From NCBI GenBank assembly GCA_026413225.1, contig JAPMTP010000086.1:62001-126000 (forward strand): a stretch of DNA of 64,000 nt, in the 5' to 3' direction. Shown piece by piece: positions 11,737 to 21,571 of the stretch; positions within the stretch are counted from its first letter, which is position 1; each line of letters begins with the position of its first letter. The translations under genes were made by a program, and so were the position numbers. The notes under the pieces are model-generated. The model did no database searches, was not told the origin of the DNA, and was given only the letters and a program-made list of their open reading frames with translations. Origin of the DNA: Otis tarda. Lineage: Eukaryota; Chordata; Aves; Otidiformes; Otididae.

Positions 11737-12830
11737 ATGGTCAACACCCGCCTGAGAACAAAGGCTGCGCCTCCGGCCGGAAGGTCTGCACCGGCACCCC
11801 CTGCGGCGGTCGACGCCTCCGTGCAGACGGAGCAGCCGAGGGGGAGGCTGCGGTGCAGGCCTCGGGCTGCAGGCAGTGCCTGGACCCCGCTCCCGGGGCA
11901 GGCGGCAGCCCTGACTGCAGAAGGTGTGCCCAGGTGGAGCAGCTCCTGCGGCAGGTGGCTGAGCTGCAGGAGGCAGTCAGGAGGCTGCGGGACATCAGGG
12001 AGGCTGAGAGGGAGCTGGATGCCTGGTTCCAGGCGCAGTCTGCACCGGAACCGCAGCACCCAGTCAAACACACCCAATCAAACCCCCCACCTACACACAA
12101 CATATGCAGTCAGGCAGAAGATGCCAACCAATGGAAATCTGCAAGCACAAAACGCAACAGGAGGAAGAAGAAGCTTCCCCAGAAACCCGAGGTGCCCCTG
12201 CAGAACCGCTTTGCTGCTCTGCAGACCGAAGAAGTAAGACCCAGCACCTCGGGGGAGGCACTGGAGCCGTGCGAGGTAGCCCGACCGGCTCGCGTGATAA
12301 CCAGTGCTTCCAAGAAAAAGAGGCGAGTGGTAGTAGTGGGTGACTCCCTCCTGAGGGGGACGGAGGCACCCATCTGCCGACCTGACCCGCTCTCTCGGGA
12401 GGTGTGCTGTCTCCCGGGGGCTCGTGTCAGGGATGTTGCCAAGAGAATACCTGGCCTCATACGGCCTACAGACTATTATCCATTACTGGTGTTTCATGTG
12501 GGGGCCAGCGACACAGCTAGCAGCAGCCTAAGAAACATCAAAAGGGACTTCAGAGCCCTGGGCTCTACAGTCAAAGACTCTGGGGCTCAAGTGGTATTCT
12601 CCTCCACCCTCCCGGTCGAAGGGCAAGGGCCTGAAAGGGCCAGGCGTATCTGGCAAGTTAACTCGTGGCTCAGGGAGTGGTGTTACAGCCAGGGCTTTGG
12701 GTATCTTGACCACGGGGCGTGCTTTGAGAAGCCCGGGCTGCTAGGGCAGGATGGCGTACACCTAAATGAGAAGGGCAAGAGTGTGCTTGGACGTAGGCTT
12801 GCCAGACTTGTCCGGAGGGCTTTAAACTAG
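11737..12830 (+). pseudogene. CR1 ORF1 (zinc-knuckle, coiled-coil, SGNH/GDSL-like protein), frameshifted
   Basis: ORF1 proteins of CR1 are thought to bind element RNA and often carry an esterase-like domain. The start is ATG 11737, with a strong context (G at -3, G at +4) and the N-terminus MVNTRLRTKAAPP. The frame breaks at a run of five G at 11840-11844. The downstream frame, codons in phase with 11844, continues to TAG 12828-12830, and one extra G would join the two. Beyond the break come a C-X2-C-X12-C-X2-C zinc motif (11868-11927), a leucine-rich coiled-coil stretch (about 11928-12030), a basic segment KRNRRKKK, and an SGNH-like domain: GDSL at 12339-12350, block III reading GASD at 12501-12512, and DGVH at 12750-12761. 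The usual block III is GxND, and here the Asn position is Ser (AGC). The downstream part has no ATG of its own. The G-run indel could be a real mutation or a homopolymer sequencing error. Confidence 0.85.
12821..12827 (+). other. In-phase T TTA AAC heptamer one codon before the ORF1 stop
   Basis: TTTAAAC sits with codons TTA and AAC in the ORF1 frame, directly before TAG 12828-12830. This is the X XXY YYZ form of a -1 ribosomal slippage site. A -1 shift would not enter the ORF2 frame. It would add about 34 codons and end at a TAG near 12929. There is no evidence that it functions, and I did not identify a downstream pseudoknot. Confidence 0.4.
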
Positions 12831-13035
12831 TGTTGCTGGGGGAGGGGAGCACAGTTCAGCCCACGGCTATCGGCATGGCGCCAGTGCCAGCACCAAGCGC
12901 CCAGAAGTCAGGGAGGGATCGCAGGTAGGTGCAAATAAACCTAATCTGCAATACAAAAGAACACCTGTCACTCCAGCCAGCAAGTCGGTTTTATCGAGGA
13001 CCCTGCTGAAGTGTCTCTATACCAACGCACGCAGC
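12831..13035 (+). other. ORF1-ORF2 interval with the ORF2 frame open throughout
   Basis: The ORF2 reading frame is open from 12826, just after a TAA at 12823-12825 that overlaps the ORF1 end, through to ATG 13036. It contains no in-frame ATG. The last codons before ATG 13036 read CLYTNARS, which looks like the first endonuclease motif of CR1-type LINEs, with a catalytic-type Asn. The interval also has an AATAAA at 12934-12939. Confidence 0.7.
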
Positions 13036-15780
13036 ATGGGGAATAAACAGGAAGAACTGGAGATGCGTGCGTGCGAGCAGGGCTACGACCTTGTTGGCAT
13101 CACGGAGACGTGGTGGGACGGCTCTTACGACTGGAGCGTCAACATGGAGGGGTCCAGGCTTTTTAGAAAAGACAGGCAGGGAAGACGAGGAGGGGGTGTC
13201 GCTCTCTATGTCAGCAACCGGCTGGAGTGCGTGGAGCTCCGCCTGGGGATGGGGGAGGAGCTGACAGAGAGCTTATGGGTCAAGATCAGAGGACAGGGAC
13301 GGACGGGGGATGTTACGGTGGGGGTCTGCTACAGGCCGCCTGGCCAGGAAGACAGAGCGGACGAGGCGCTCTATAGGCAGATAGGAGCAGCCTCACAGCG
13401 GTCACAAGCCCTGGTCCTCATGGGGGACTTCAACCACCCTGACATCTGTTGGAGAGACAACACAGCAGGGCACAGGCAGTCCAGGAGGTTCCTGGAATGT
13501 GTGGACGATAACTTCCTCCTGCAGGTGATAGAGGAGCCGACAAGGAGGGGTGCCATGCTGGACCTTGTGCTCACCAACAGGGAGGGGCTGGTGGGTGACG
13601 TGAAACTGACGGACAGCCTTGGCTGCAGTGACCATGACGCGGTGGAATTCAAGATCCACGGGGCGGTGAGGAAACTGCACAGTAAGCTCTCTGCCCTAGA
13701 TTTCAGGAAGGCGGACTTCGGCCTCTTCAGGAACCTCATGGGCAAAGTGCCATGGGAGGCGGCCCTGGAGGGAAGAGGGGCCCAGGAAAGTTGGTCCATA
13801 TTTAAGGAGCACCTCCTCCAAGCTCAGCAGAGGTGCATCCCGATGAAGAAGAAGTCGGGCAAAAAGGCCAAGAGGCCAGCGTGGATGAGCAAGGAGCTCC
13901 TGGACCAACTGAAAGTAAAGAAGGAAGCCTATAGAGGGTGGAAGCGGGGACAGGTAGCCTGGGAGGACTACCGAGTGGCTGTGCGAGCGGCCAGGGATAG
14001 GGTGAGGAAGGCTAAAGCCCTGATGGAATTGAATCTGGCCAGGGATATAAAAAGTAACAAGAAAAGCTTTTACAGGTATGTAGGGGACAAAAGAAAATCC
14101 AAGGAGAATGTAGGCCCCCTCCGGAAGGTAACGGGTGTCGTGGTTACCCGGGATGTGGAGAAGGCTGAGGTACTCAACGACTTTTTTGCCTCAGTCTTCA
14201 CTGATAAGGGCTCTTGTCTCCCCACCCAAGCTGTGGAAGGCACAGGCAGGGACTGTGAGGATGAAGAACCGCCCACGGTGCTCGAAGAGCAGGTTCAGGA
14301 CCATCTAAGGAACTTGAAGGTGCATAAGTCCATGGGGCCTGATGAGATCCATCCGCGCGTCCTGAAGGAACTGGCGGATGAAGTTGCCAAGCCACTGGCC
14401 ATCATATTTGAGAAATCGTGGAGGTCTGGTGAGGTCCCCGATGACTGGAAGAGAGGGAACATAACCCCCATTTTTAAAAAGGGGAGTAAGGAAGACCCGG
14501 GCAACTACAGGCCGGTCAGCCTCACCTCCGTTCCTGGCAAGGTCATGGAGCAGATTCTCCTGGAAACCATGCTAAGGCACATGGAGAGCAAGGAGGTGGT
14601 TGGTGACAGCCAACATGGCTTCACCAAGGGCAGATCGTGCCTGACCAATTTGGTGGCCTTTTATGACGGGGTAACAGCATCGGTGGACAAGGGACGGGCA
14701 ACGGATATCGTCTACCTGGACTTGTGCAAAGCTTTTGACACTGTCCCGCATGACATCCTTCTCTCTAAACTAGAGAGGCATGGGTTCGATGGGTGGACCA
14801 CTCGGTGGATAAGGAGTTGGCTGGATGGCCGCACTCAGAGAGTGGTGGTCAACGGCTCAATGTCCAAGTGGAGACCGGTCACCAGTGGCGTCCCTCAGGG
14901 GTCCGTGTTGGGCCCGGCCCTGTTCAACATCTTTGTCGGCGACACGGACAGTGGGATAGAGTGCACCCTCAGCAAGTTCGCCGATGACACCAAGCTGTGT
15001 GGTGCCGTCGACTCGCTGGAAGGGAGGGATGCCATCCAGAGGGACCTTGACAGGCTGGAGAGGTGGGCCCGTGCCAACCTCATGAAGTTCAACCAGGCCA
15101 AGTGCAAGGTCCTGCACCTGGGTCGTGGCAATCCCAGGCACAAATACAGGCTGGGCGGAGAATGGATTGAGAGCAGCCCTGAGGAGAAAGACTTGGGAGT
15201 GCTGGTGGACGAGAGGCTCAACATGAGCGGGCAATGCGCCCTTGCGGCCCAGAAGGCCAACCGCATCCTGGGCTGCATCAAGAGGAGCATGGCCAGCAGG
15301 TCGAGGGAGGTGATTCTGCCCCTCTACTCTGCCCTGGTGAGACCCCACCTGGAGTACTGCGTCCAGTTCTGGAGCCCCCAACACAAGAAGGACATGGACC
15401 AGTTGGAAAGGGTCCAGAGGAGGGCCACCAAGATGATCAGAGGGCTGGAGCACCTCTCCTATGAGGACAGGCTGAGAGAGTTGGGGCTGTTCAGCCTGGA
15501 GAAGAGGAGGCTCCGGGGAGACCTGATAGCGGTCTTCCAATACCTCAAGGGGGCCTACAGGAAAGATGGGGAGAAACTGTTCAGTAGGGCCTGTTGTGAT
15601 AGGACAAGGGGTAATGGGTTTAAATTAGAAGGAGCTAGGTTTAGATTAGATATTAGAAAAAAAATTTTTACAATGAGAGTTGTAGAGCACTGGAACAGGT
15701 TGCCCAGAGAGGTGGTGGATGCCCCATCCCTGGAAGTGTTCAAGGCCAGGCTGGATGAGGCTCTGAGCAACCTGATCTAG
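13036..15780 (+). CDS. CR1 ORF2: AP-like endonuclease and reverse transcriptase
   Basis: This is the LINE replication enzyme. It nicks chromosomal DNA and copies the element RNA at the nick (target-primed reverse transcription). From the first ATG the protein has 914 residues with no internal stop or frameshift. The endonuclease spans about residues 1-210: ITETWW at 22-27, YRPPG near 99-103, GDFN at 130-133, LDLVLTN at 175-181, and SDH at 198-200. The reverse transcriptase spans about residues 425-700: GPDEIHP at 434-440, NYRPVSL at 490-496, [11 protein letters not shown] at 560-570, [11 protein letters not shown] at 617-627, and the catalytic FADD at 648-651. The C-terminal part, with [13 protein letters not shown], is typical of CR1 and related LINEs. 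The frame stays open upstream to 12826, and a probable endonuclease Asn lies just before this ATG. Real translation may therefore begin upstream at a non-AUG codon or by coupling to ORF1. The N-terminus is uncertain; the rest is secure. Confidence 0.94.
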   Translation: MGNKQEELEMRACEQGYDLVGITETWWDGSYDWSVNMEGSRLFRKDRQGRRGGGVALYVSNRLECVELRLGMGEELTESLWVKIRGQGRTGDVTVGVCYRPPGQEDRADEALYRQIGAASQRSQALVLMGDFNHPDICWRDNTAGHRQSRRFLECVDDNFLLQVIEEPTRRGAMLDLVLTNREGLVGDVKLTDSLGCSDHDAVEFKIHGAVRKLHSKLSALDFRKADFGLFRNLMGKVPWEAALEGRGAQESWSIFKEHLLQAQQRCIPMKKKSGKKAKRPAWMSKELLDQLKVKKEAYRGWKRGQVAWEDYRVAVRAARDRVRKAKALMELNLARDIKSNKKSFYRYVGDKRKSKENVGPLRKVTGVVVTRDVEKAEVLNDFFASVFTDKGSCLPTQAVEGTGRDCEDEEPPTVLEEQVQDHLRNLKVHKSMGPDEIHPRVLKELADEVAKPLAIIFEKSWRSGEVPDDWKRGNITPIFKKGSKEDPGNYRPVSLTSVPGKVMEQILLETMLRHMESKEVVGDSQHGFTKGRSCLTNLVAFYDGVTASVDKGRATDIVYLDLCKAFDTVPHDILLSKLERHGFDGWTTRWIRSWLDGRTQRVVVNGSMSKWRPVTSGVPQGSVLGPALFNIFVGDTDSGIECTLSKFADDTKLCGAVDSLEGRDAIQRDLDRLERWARANLMKFNQAKCKVLHLGRGNPRHKYRLGGEWIESSPEEKDLGVLVDERLNMSGQCALAAQKANRILGCIKRSMASRSREVILPLYSALVRPHLEYCVQFWSPQHKKDMDQLERVQRRATKMIRGLEHLSYEDRLRELGLFSLEKRRLRGDLIAVFQYLKGAYRKDGEKLFSRACCDRTRGNGFKLEGARFRLDIRKKIFTMRVVEHWNRLPREVVDAPSLEVFKARLDEALSNLI

Positions 15781-15882
15781 TCAGGGATGTCCCTGCTCTT
15801 GCAGGGGGGTTGGACTAGATGACCTTTGAAGGTCCCTTCCAACTCTAACCATTCTATGATTCTATGATTCTATGATTCTATG
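15781..15882 (+). other. CR1 3' UTR
   Basis: The 102 bases after the ORF2 stop contain the conserved avian CR1 text GGTTGGACTAGATGACC and AAGGTCCCTTCCAACTC, whose GGACC/GGTCC-type elements can fold into a short stem-loop, followed by the octamer repeats. This part is normally what the CR1 reverse transcriptase recognises. There is no poly-A tail, as usual for CR1. Confidence 0.92.
15851..15882 (+). repeat. CR1 terminal octamer repeat, (ATTCTATG)x4
   Basis: Four perfect copies of ATTCTATG end exactly at the satellite junction. This octamer tail is diagnostic of avian CR1. The next bases, A plus seven T, belong to the target, as shown by the empty site at 17985. Confidence 0.97.
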
Positions 15883-17158
15883 ATTTTTTTGTTTTTTTTT
15901 CAGGGAGCCCCCACGTGTAGATGGTGGTAAAGGTCGAACCCCTGTTCATCAGAGAAAGCCCGGAGCCCCAATGTCTGTGCTGCTGTAGGTGCACTGCCAA
16001 TGGCCGCTGAGGAGCAGCAAGAGCTTGAGTGGCTGGCACTTTTGGTGTGGGAGCAATTGTCCGACGTTCGTGATTTTTTGGGGTTTTTTTTTCAATGGGC
16101 GCCCAGGTGCAGCTGGTGGTAAACATAGAAGCCCTTTTCGTCAGGGAAAGCCCGGAGCCCCAGTGTCTTTGCAGCTGTAGGTGCACTGCTAATGGCCCCT
16201 GAGGAGCAGCAAAAGCTCGAGTGGCTTGCACTTTTGGTGTGGGAGCAATCGTCCGACGTTCGTGATTTTTTGGGTTTTTTTTTCAGGGGCCGTCCAGCTG
16301 CAGCTGGTGGTAAAAGTCGAAGCCCTGTTCGTCAGAGAAAGCCCGGAGCCCCAATGTCTGTGCTGCTGTAGGTGCGCTGCCAATGGCTGCTGAGGAGCAG
16401 CAAGAGCTTGAGTGGCTGGCACTTTTGGTGTGGGAGCAATGGTCCGACGTTCGTGTTTTTTCGGGGTTTTTTTTCAGGGGCGCCCCGGTGCAGCTGGTGG
16501 TAAACGTCAAAGCCCTGTTCATCAGGGAAAGCCCGGAGCCCCAATGTCTGTGCTGCTGCAGGTGAGTTGCCAATGGCTGCTGAGGAGCAGCAAGAGCTTG
16601 AGTGGCTTTGACTTTTGGTGTGGGAGCAATGGTCCGACGTTCGTGATTTTGTGGGTTTTTTTTTCAGGGGCCATCTACGTGCAGCTGGTGGAAAACGTCG
16701 AAACCCTGTTCGTCAGAGAAAGCCCGGAGCCCCAATGTCTGTGGTGCTGTAGGTGTGCTGCCAATGGCCGCTGAGGAGCAGCAAGAGCTTGAGTGGCTTT
16801 CACTTTTGGTGTGGGAGCAATGGTTTGACGTTCGTGATTTTTCGGGTTTTTTTTTCAGGGAGCGCCCACATGTAGATGGTGATAAACGTCGAAGCCCTGT
16901 TCGTCAGGGAAAGCCTGGAGCCCCAAAGTCTGTGCTGCTGTAGGTGCACTGCCAATGGCCGCTGAGGAGCAGCAAGAGCTTGAGTGGCTGGCACATTTGG
17001 TGTGGGAGCAATGGTCCGACGTTCGTGATTTTTCGGGGTTTTTTTCTCAGGGGGCGCCCTGGTGCAGCTGGTGATAAACGTCGATGCCCTGTTCGTCAGG
17101 GAAAGCCCGGAGGCCCAATGTCTGTGGTGCTGCAGGTGCACTGCCAATGGCCGCTGAG

Positions 17159-18132
17159 GAGCAGCAAGAGCTTGAGTGGCTGGCACTTTTGGTGTGGGAG
17201 CAATTGTCCGACGTTCGTGATTTTTCGGGGTTTTTTTTTAATGGGCGCCCACGTGCAGCTGGTGGTAAATGTCGAAGCCCTGTTCGTCAGGGAAAGCCCG
17301 GAGCCCCAATGTCTGTTGTGCTGTAGGTGCACTGCCAATGGCCGCTGAGAAGCAGCAAGAGCTTGAGTGGCTGGCACTTTTGGTGTGGGAGCAATCGTCC
17401 GACGTTCGTGATTTTTTGGGTTTTATTTTCGGGGGCCGTCCAGCAGCAGCTGGTGGTAAATGTTGAAGCCCTGTTCGTCAGGGAAAGCCCGGAGCCCCAA
17501 TGTCTGTGCTGCTGTAGGTGCACTGCCAATGGCCCCTAAGGAGCAGCAAGAGCTTGAATGTCTGGCACTTCTGGTGTGGGAGCAATGGTCCGACGTTCTG
17601 ATTTATCGGTTTTTTTTTTTCCAGGGGCGCCCAAGTGTAGCTGGTGGTAAACGTCGAAGCCCTGTTCGTCAAGGAAAGCCCGGAGCCCCAATGTCTGTGC
17701 TGCTGTACGTGCAGTGAAAATGGCCCCTGAGGAGCAGCAAGAGCTTGAGTGGCTGGCACTTTTGGTGTGGGAACAATCGTCCGACTTTCTTAATTTTTCT
17801 GGTTTTTTTTTCAGGGGGCGCCCATGTGCAGCTGGTGGTAAACGTCGAAGCCCTGTTCGTCAGGGAAAGCCCGGAGCCCCAATGTCTGTGGTGCAGTAGG
17901 TGCGCTGCCAATCGCCGCTGAGGAGCAGCAAGAGCTTGAGTGCCTGGCACTTTTGGTGTGGGAGCAATGGTCTGACTTTCGAGATTTTTTTGTTTTTTTT
18001 TCAGGGAGCCCCCACGTGTAGATGGTGGTAAAGGTCGAACCCCTGTTCATCAGAGAAAGCCCGGAGCCCCAAGGTCTGTGCTGCTGTAGGTGCACTGCCA
18101 ATGGCCGTTGAGGAGCAGCAAGAGCTTGAGTG
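17159..18132 (+). repeat. Higher-order duplicate with the empty CR1 site
   Basis: The left part (17159-17984) matches 10500-11324 and the right part (17985 to about 18132) matches 15883-16030, without the CR1. The junction here reads TCTGACTTTCGAG, then A, seven T, G, nine T and CAGGGAGCCCCC. It is identical, base for base, to the two flanks of the CR1 joined together. It serves as an internal pre-insertion reference. Confidence 0.92.
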
Positions 18133-18899
18133 GCTGGCACTTTTGGTGTGGGAGCAATGGTCCGACGTTCGTGTTTTTTCGGGGTTTTTTTTTCAGGGGC
18201 CGTCCAGCTGCAGCTGGTGGTAAAAGTCGAAGCCCTGTTCGTCAGAGAAAGCCCGGAGCCCCAATGTCTGTGCTGCTGTAGGTGCGCTGCCAATGGCTGC
18301 TGAGGAGCAGCAAGAGCTTGAGTGGCTGGCACTTTTGGTGTGGGAGCAATGGTCCGACGTTCGTGATTTTTCGGGTTTTTTTTTCAGGGGCCATCTACGT
18401 GCAGCTGGTGGAAAACGTCGAAACCCTGTTCGTCAGAGAAAGCCCGGAGCCCCAATGTCTGTGCTGCTGTAGGTGTGCTGCCAATGGCCGCTGAGGAGCA
18501 GCAAGAGCTTGAGTGGCTTTCACTTTTGGTGTGGGAGCAATGGTCCGACGTTCGTGATTTTTCGGGTTTTTTTTTCAGGGAGCGCCCACATGTAGATGGT
18601 GGTAAACGTCGAAGCCCTGTTCGTCAGGGAAAGCCTGGAGCCCCAATGTCTGTGCTGCTGTAGGTGCGCTGCCAATGGCCGCTGAGGAGCAGCAAGAGCT
18701 TGAGTGGCTGGCACATTTGGTGTGGGAGCAATGGTCCGACGTTCGTGATTTTTCGGGGTTTTTTTCTCAGGGTGCGCCCTGGTGCAGCTGGTGATAAACG
18801 TCGATGCCCTGTTCGTCAGGGAAAGCCCGGAGGCCCAATGTCTGTGCTGCTATAGGTGCGCTGCCAATGGCCGCTGAGGAGCAGCAAGAGCTTGAGTGG

Positions 18900-20870
18900 C
18901 TGGCACTTTTGGTGTGGGAGCAATCGTCCGACGTTCGTGATTTTTTGCGTTTTTTTTTCAGGGGGTGCCCTAGTGCAGCTGGTGGTAAACGTCGAAGCCC
19001 TGTTCATCAGGGATCGCCTGGAGCCCCAGTTTCTCTGCTGCAGTAGGTGGACTGCCAATGGCCGCTGAGGTGCAGCAAGAGCTCAAGTGGCTGGCACTTT
19101 AGGTTTGGGAGCAATCGTCCGACGTTTTTGATTTTTTGGGGTTTTTTTTCAGGGTGTGCCCTGGTGCAGCTGGTGGTAAACGTCGAAGCCCTATTTGTCA
19201 GGGAAAGCCCGGAGCCCCAATTTCTCTGCTGCAGTAGGTGGACTGCCAATGGCCGCTGAGGAGCAGCAAGAGCTTGATTGTCTAGCACTTTTGGTGAGGG
19301 AGCAATGGTCCGACGTTCGTGATTTTTCAGAGATTTCTTTTCAGGGGGCGCCCTGGTGCAGCTGGTGGTAAACGTCGATGCCCTGTTCGTCAGGGTAAGC
19401 CCGGAGCCCCAATGTCTGTGCTGCTGTAGGTGGACTGCCAATGGCCGCTGAGGAGAAGCAAGAGCTTGAGTGGCTGGCATTAATGGTGTGGGAGCAATCG
19501 TCTGACGTTCAAGCTTTTTCGGGGATTTTTTTAGGGGGAGCCCACGTGCAGCTGGTGGTGAAGGTCGAAGCCCTGTTCGTCAGGGAAAGCCCTGAGCCCC
19601 AATGTCTGTGCTGCTGTAGGTGCACTGCCAATGGCCGCTGAGGAGCAGCAAGAGCTTGAGTGGCTGGCACTTTTGGTGTGGGAACAATTGTCCGACTTTC
19701 TTAATTTTTCTGGTTTTTTTCTCAGGGGGCGCCCATGTGCAGCTGGTGGTAAATGTCAAAGCCCTGTTCGTCCGGGAAAGCCCGGAGCCCCAATGTCTGT
19801 GCTGCTGTAGGTGCGCTGCCAATGGCCGCTGAGGAGCAGCAAGAGCTTGAGTGGCTAGCACTTTTGGTGTGGGAGCAATGGTCCGACGTTCGTGATTTTT
19901 CAGGGTTTTTTTTCAGGGGGCGCCCTGGTGCAGCTGGTGGTAAACGTCAATGCCCTGTTCGTCAGGGAAAGCCCGGAGCCCCAATGTCTGTGCTGCTGTA
20001 GGTGCGCTGCCACTGGCCGCTGAGGAGCAGCAAGAGCTTGAGTGGCTGGCACTTTTGGTGTGGCAGCAATCGTCCGACGTTCGTGATTTTTTGTTTGTTT
20101 TTTTCAGGGGCCGTCCACCTGCAGCTGGTGGTAATTGTCGAAGCCCTGTTCGTCAGAGAAAGCCTGGAGCCCCAATGTCTGTGCTGCTGTAGGTGCGCTG
20201 CTTATGGCTTCTGAGGAGCAGCAAGAGCTTGAGTGGCTGGCACACTTGGTGTGGGAGCAATCGTCTGACGTTCAACATTTTTCGGGTTTTTTTTTTAGGG
20301 GAGCCCACGTGCAGCTGGTGGTAAACGTCGAAGCCCTGTTCATCAGGGAAAGCCCAAAGCCCCAATGTCTCTGGTGCAGTAGGTGGACTGCCAATGCCCG
20401 CTGAGGAGAAGCAAGAGCTTGAGTGTCTGGCACTTTTGGTTTGGGAGCAATGGTCCGACATTCGGGATTTTTCCGGGTTTTTTTCCAGGGGCGCCCACAT
20501 GTAGCTGGTGGTAAACGTCGAAGCCCTGGTTGTCAGGGAAAGCCCGGAGCCCCAATGTCTGTGGTGCTGCAGGTGCACTGCCAATGGCTGCTGAGGAGCA
20601 GCAAGAGCTTGAGTGGCTGGCACTTTTGGTGTGTGAGCAATGGTCCGACGTTCGTGATTTTTCGGGTTTTTTTTTCAGGGGGCACCCTGGTGCAGCTGGT
20701 TGTAAACGTGGAAGCCCTGTTCGTCAGGGAAAGCCCGGAGCCCCAATGTCTGTGCTGCTATAGGTGCGCTGCCAATGGCCGCTGAGGAGCAGCAAGAGCT
20801 TGAGTGTCTGGCACTTTTGGTGTGGGAGCAATCGTCCGACGTTTGAGATTTTTCGGGGTTTTTTTTCAGG
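18900..20870 (+). repeat. Higher-order block, copy 1 (14-monomer spacing)
   Basis: Matches 21572-23543 at an offset of about 2,672 (14 monomers). Shared rare variants include GGGATCGCCTGGAGCCCCAG near 19010/21682, the GGCATTAATGGTGTGG monomer at 19475/22147, and the CCGACATTCGGG monomer. The part from 20153 to 20870 also matches 24161-24880 at about 4,008 (21 monomers). Confidence 0.82.
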
Positions 20871-21571
20871 GAGCGGCCACGTGCAGCTGGTGGTAAACGT
20901 CGAAGCCCTGTTCGTCAGGGAAAGCCCGGAGCCCCAATGTCTGTGCTGCTGTACGTGCAGTGCCAATGGCCGCTGAGGAGCAGCAAGAGTTTGAGTGGCT
21001 GGCACTTTTGGTGTGGGAGCAATGGTCCGACGTTCGTGATTTTTTGGGTTTTTTTTTTAGGGGCCGTCCACGTGCACCTGGTGGTAAACGTCGAAGCCCT
21101 GTTCGTCAGGGAAAGCCCGGAGCCCCAATGTCTGTGCTGCTGTAGGTGCGCTGCCAATGGCCGCTGAGGAGCAGCAAGAGCTTGAGTGGCTGGCACTTTT
21201 GGTGTGGGAGTAATGGCCTGACGTTCGTGATTTTTTGGGTTTTTTTTTCAGGGAGCGCCCACGTATAGATGGTGGTAAACGTCGAAGCCCTGTTCATCAG
21301 GGAAAGCCCGGAGCCCCAATGTCTGTCCTGCTGTAGGTGCGCTGCCGATGGCCGCTGAGGAGCAGCAAGAGCTTGAGTGGCTGGCACTTTTGGTGTGGGA
21401 ACAATCGTCCGACTTTCCTAATTTTTCTGGTTTTTTTTTCAGGGGGCGCCCATGTGCAGCTGGTGGTAAACGTCAAAGCCCTGTTCGTCAGGGAAAGCCC
21501 GGAGCCCCAATGTCTGTGCTGCTGCAGGTGCGCTGCCAATGGCCGCTGAGGAGCAGCAAGAGCTCAAGTGG

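Larger units (their letters stand above)
11325..15882 (+). mobile_element. Full-length CR1 non-LTR retrotransposon (LINE)
   Basis: A 4,558-bp element interrupts satellite B. It has a GC-rich 5' UTR, two ORFs, a roughly 100-bp 3' UTR with the typical avian CR1 text GGTTGGACTAGATGACC, and four copies of ATTCTATG at the end. The ORF2 protein carries an AP-type endonuclease and a reverse transcriptase. The boundaries are set by comparison with the paralogous uninterrupted site at 17970-18010: satellite sequence stops after TCTGACTTTCGAG (11324) and resumes with A plus seven T at 15883, with no base lost or duplicated. Most avian CR1 copies are heavily 5'-truncated, so a complete copy is uncommon. 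ORF2 is intact but ORF1 is frameshifted, so this copy may need ORF1 protein supplied in trans to move, if it can move at all. The insertion is younger than the surrounding local duplication. Confidence 0.95.

Noticed and set aside
11608..12237. A 209-codon frame over the first half of CR1 ORF1.
   Set aside because: Only its part from ATG 11737 to the G run at 11840 is real ORF1. After that it is the out-of-frame reading of the true ORF1 sequence.
14857..15540. A 227-codon open frame on the - strand inside CR1 ORF2.
   Set aside because: It is an antisense shadow of the reverse transcriptase domain, with no motif of its own.
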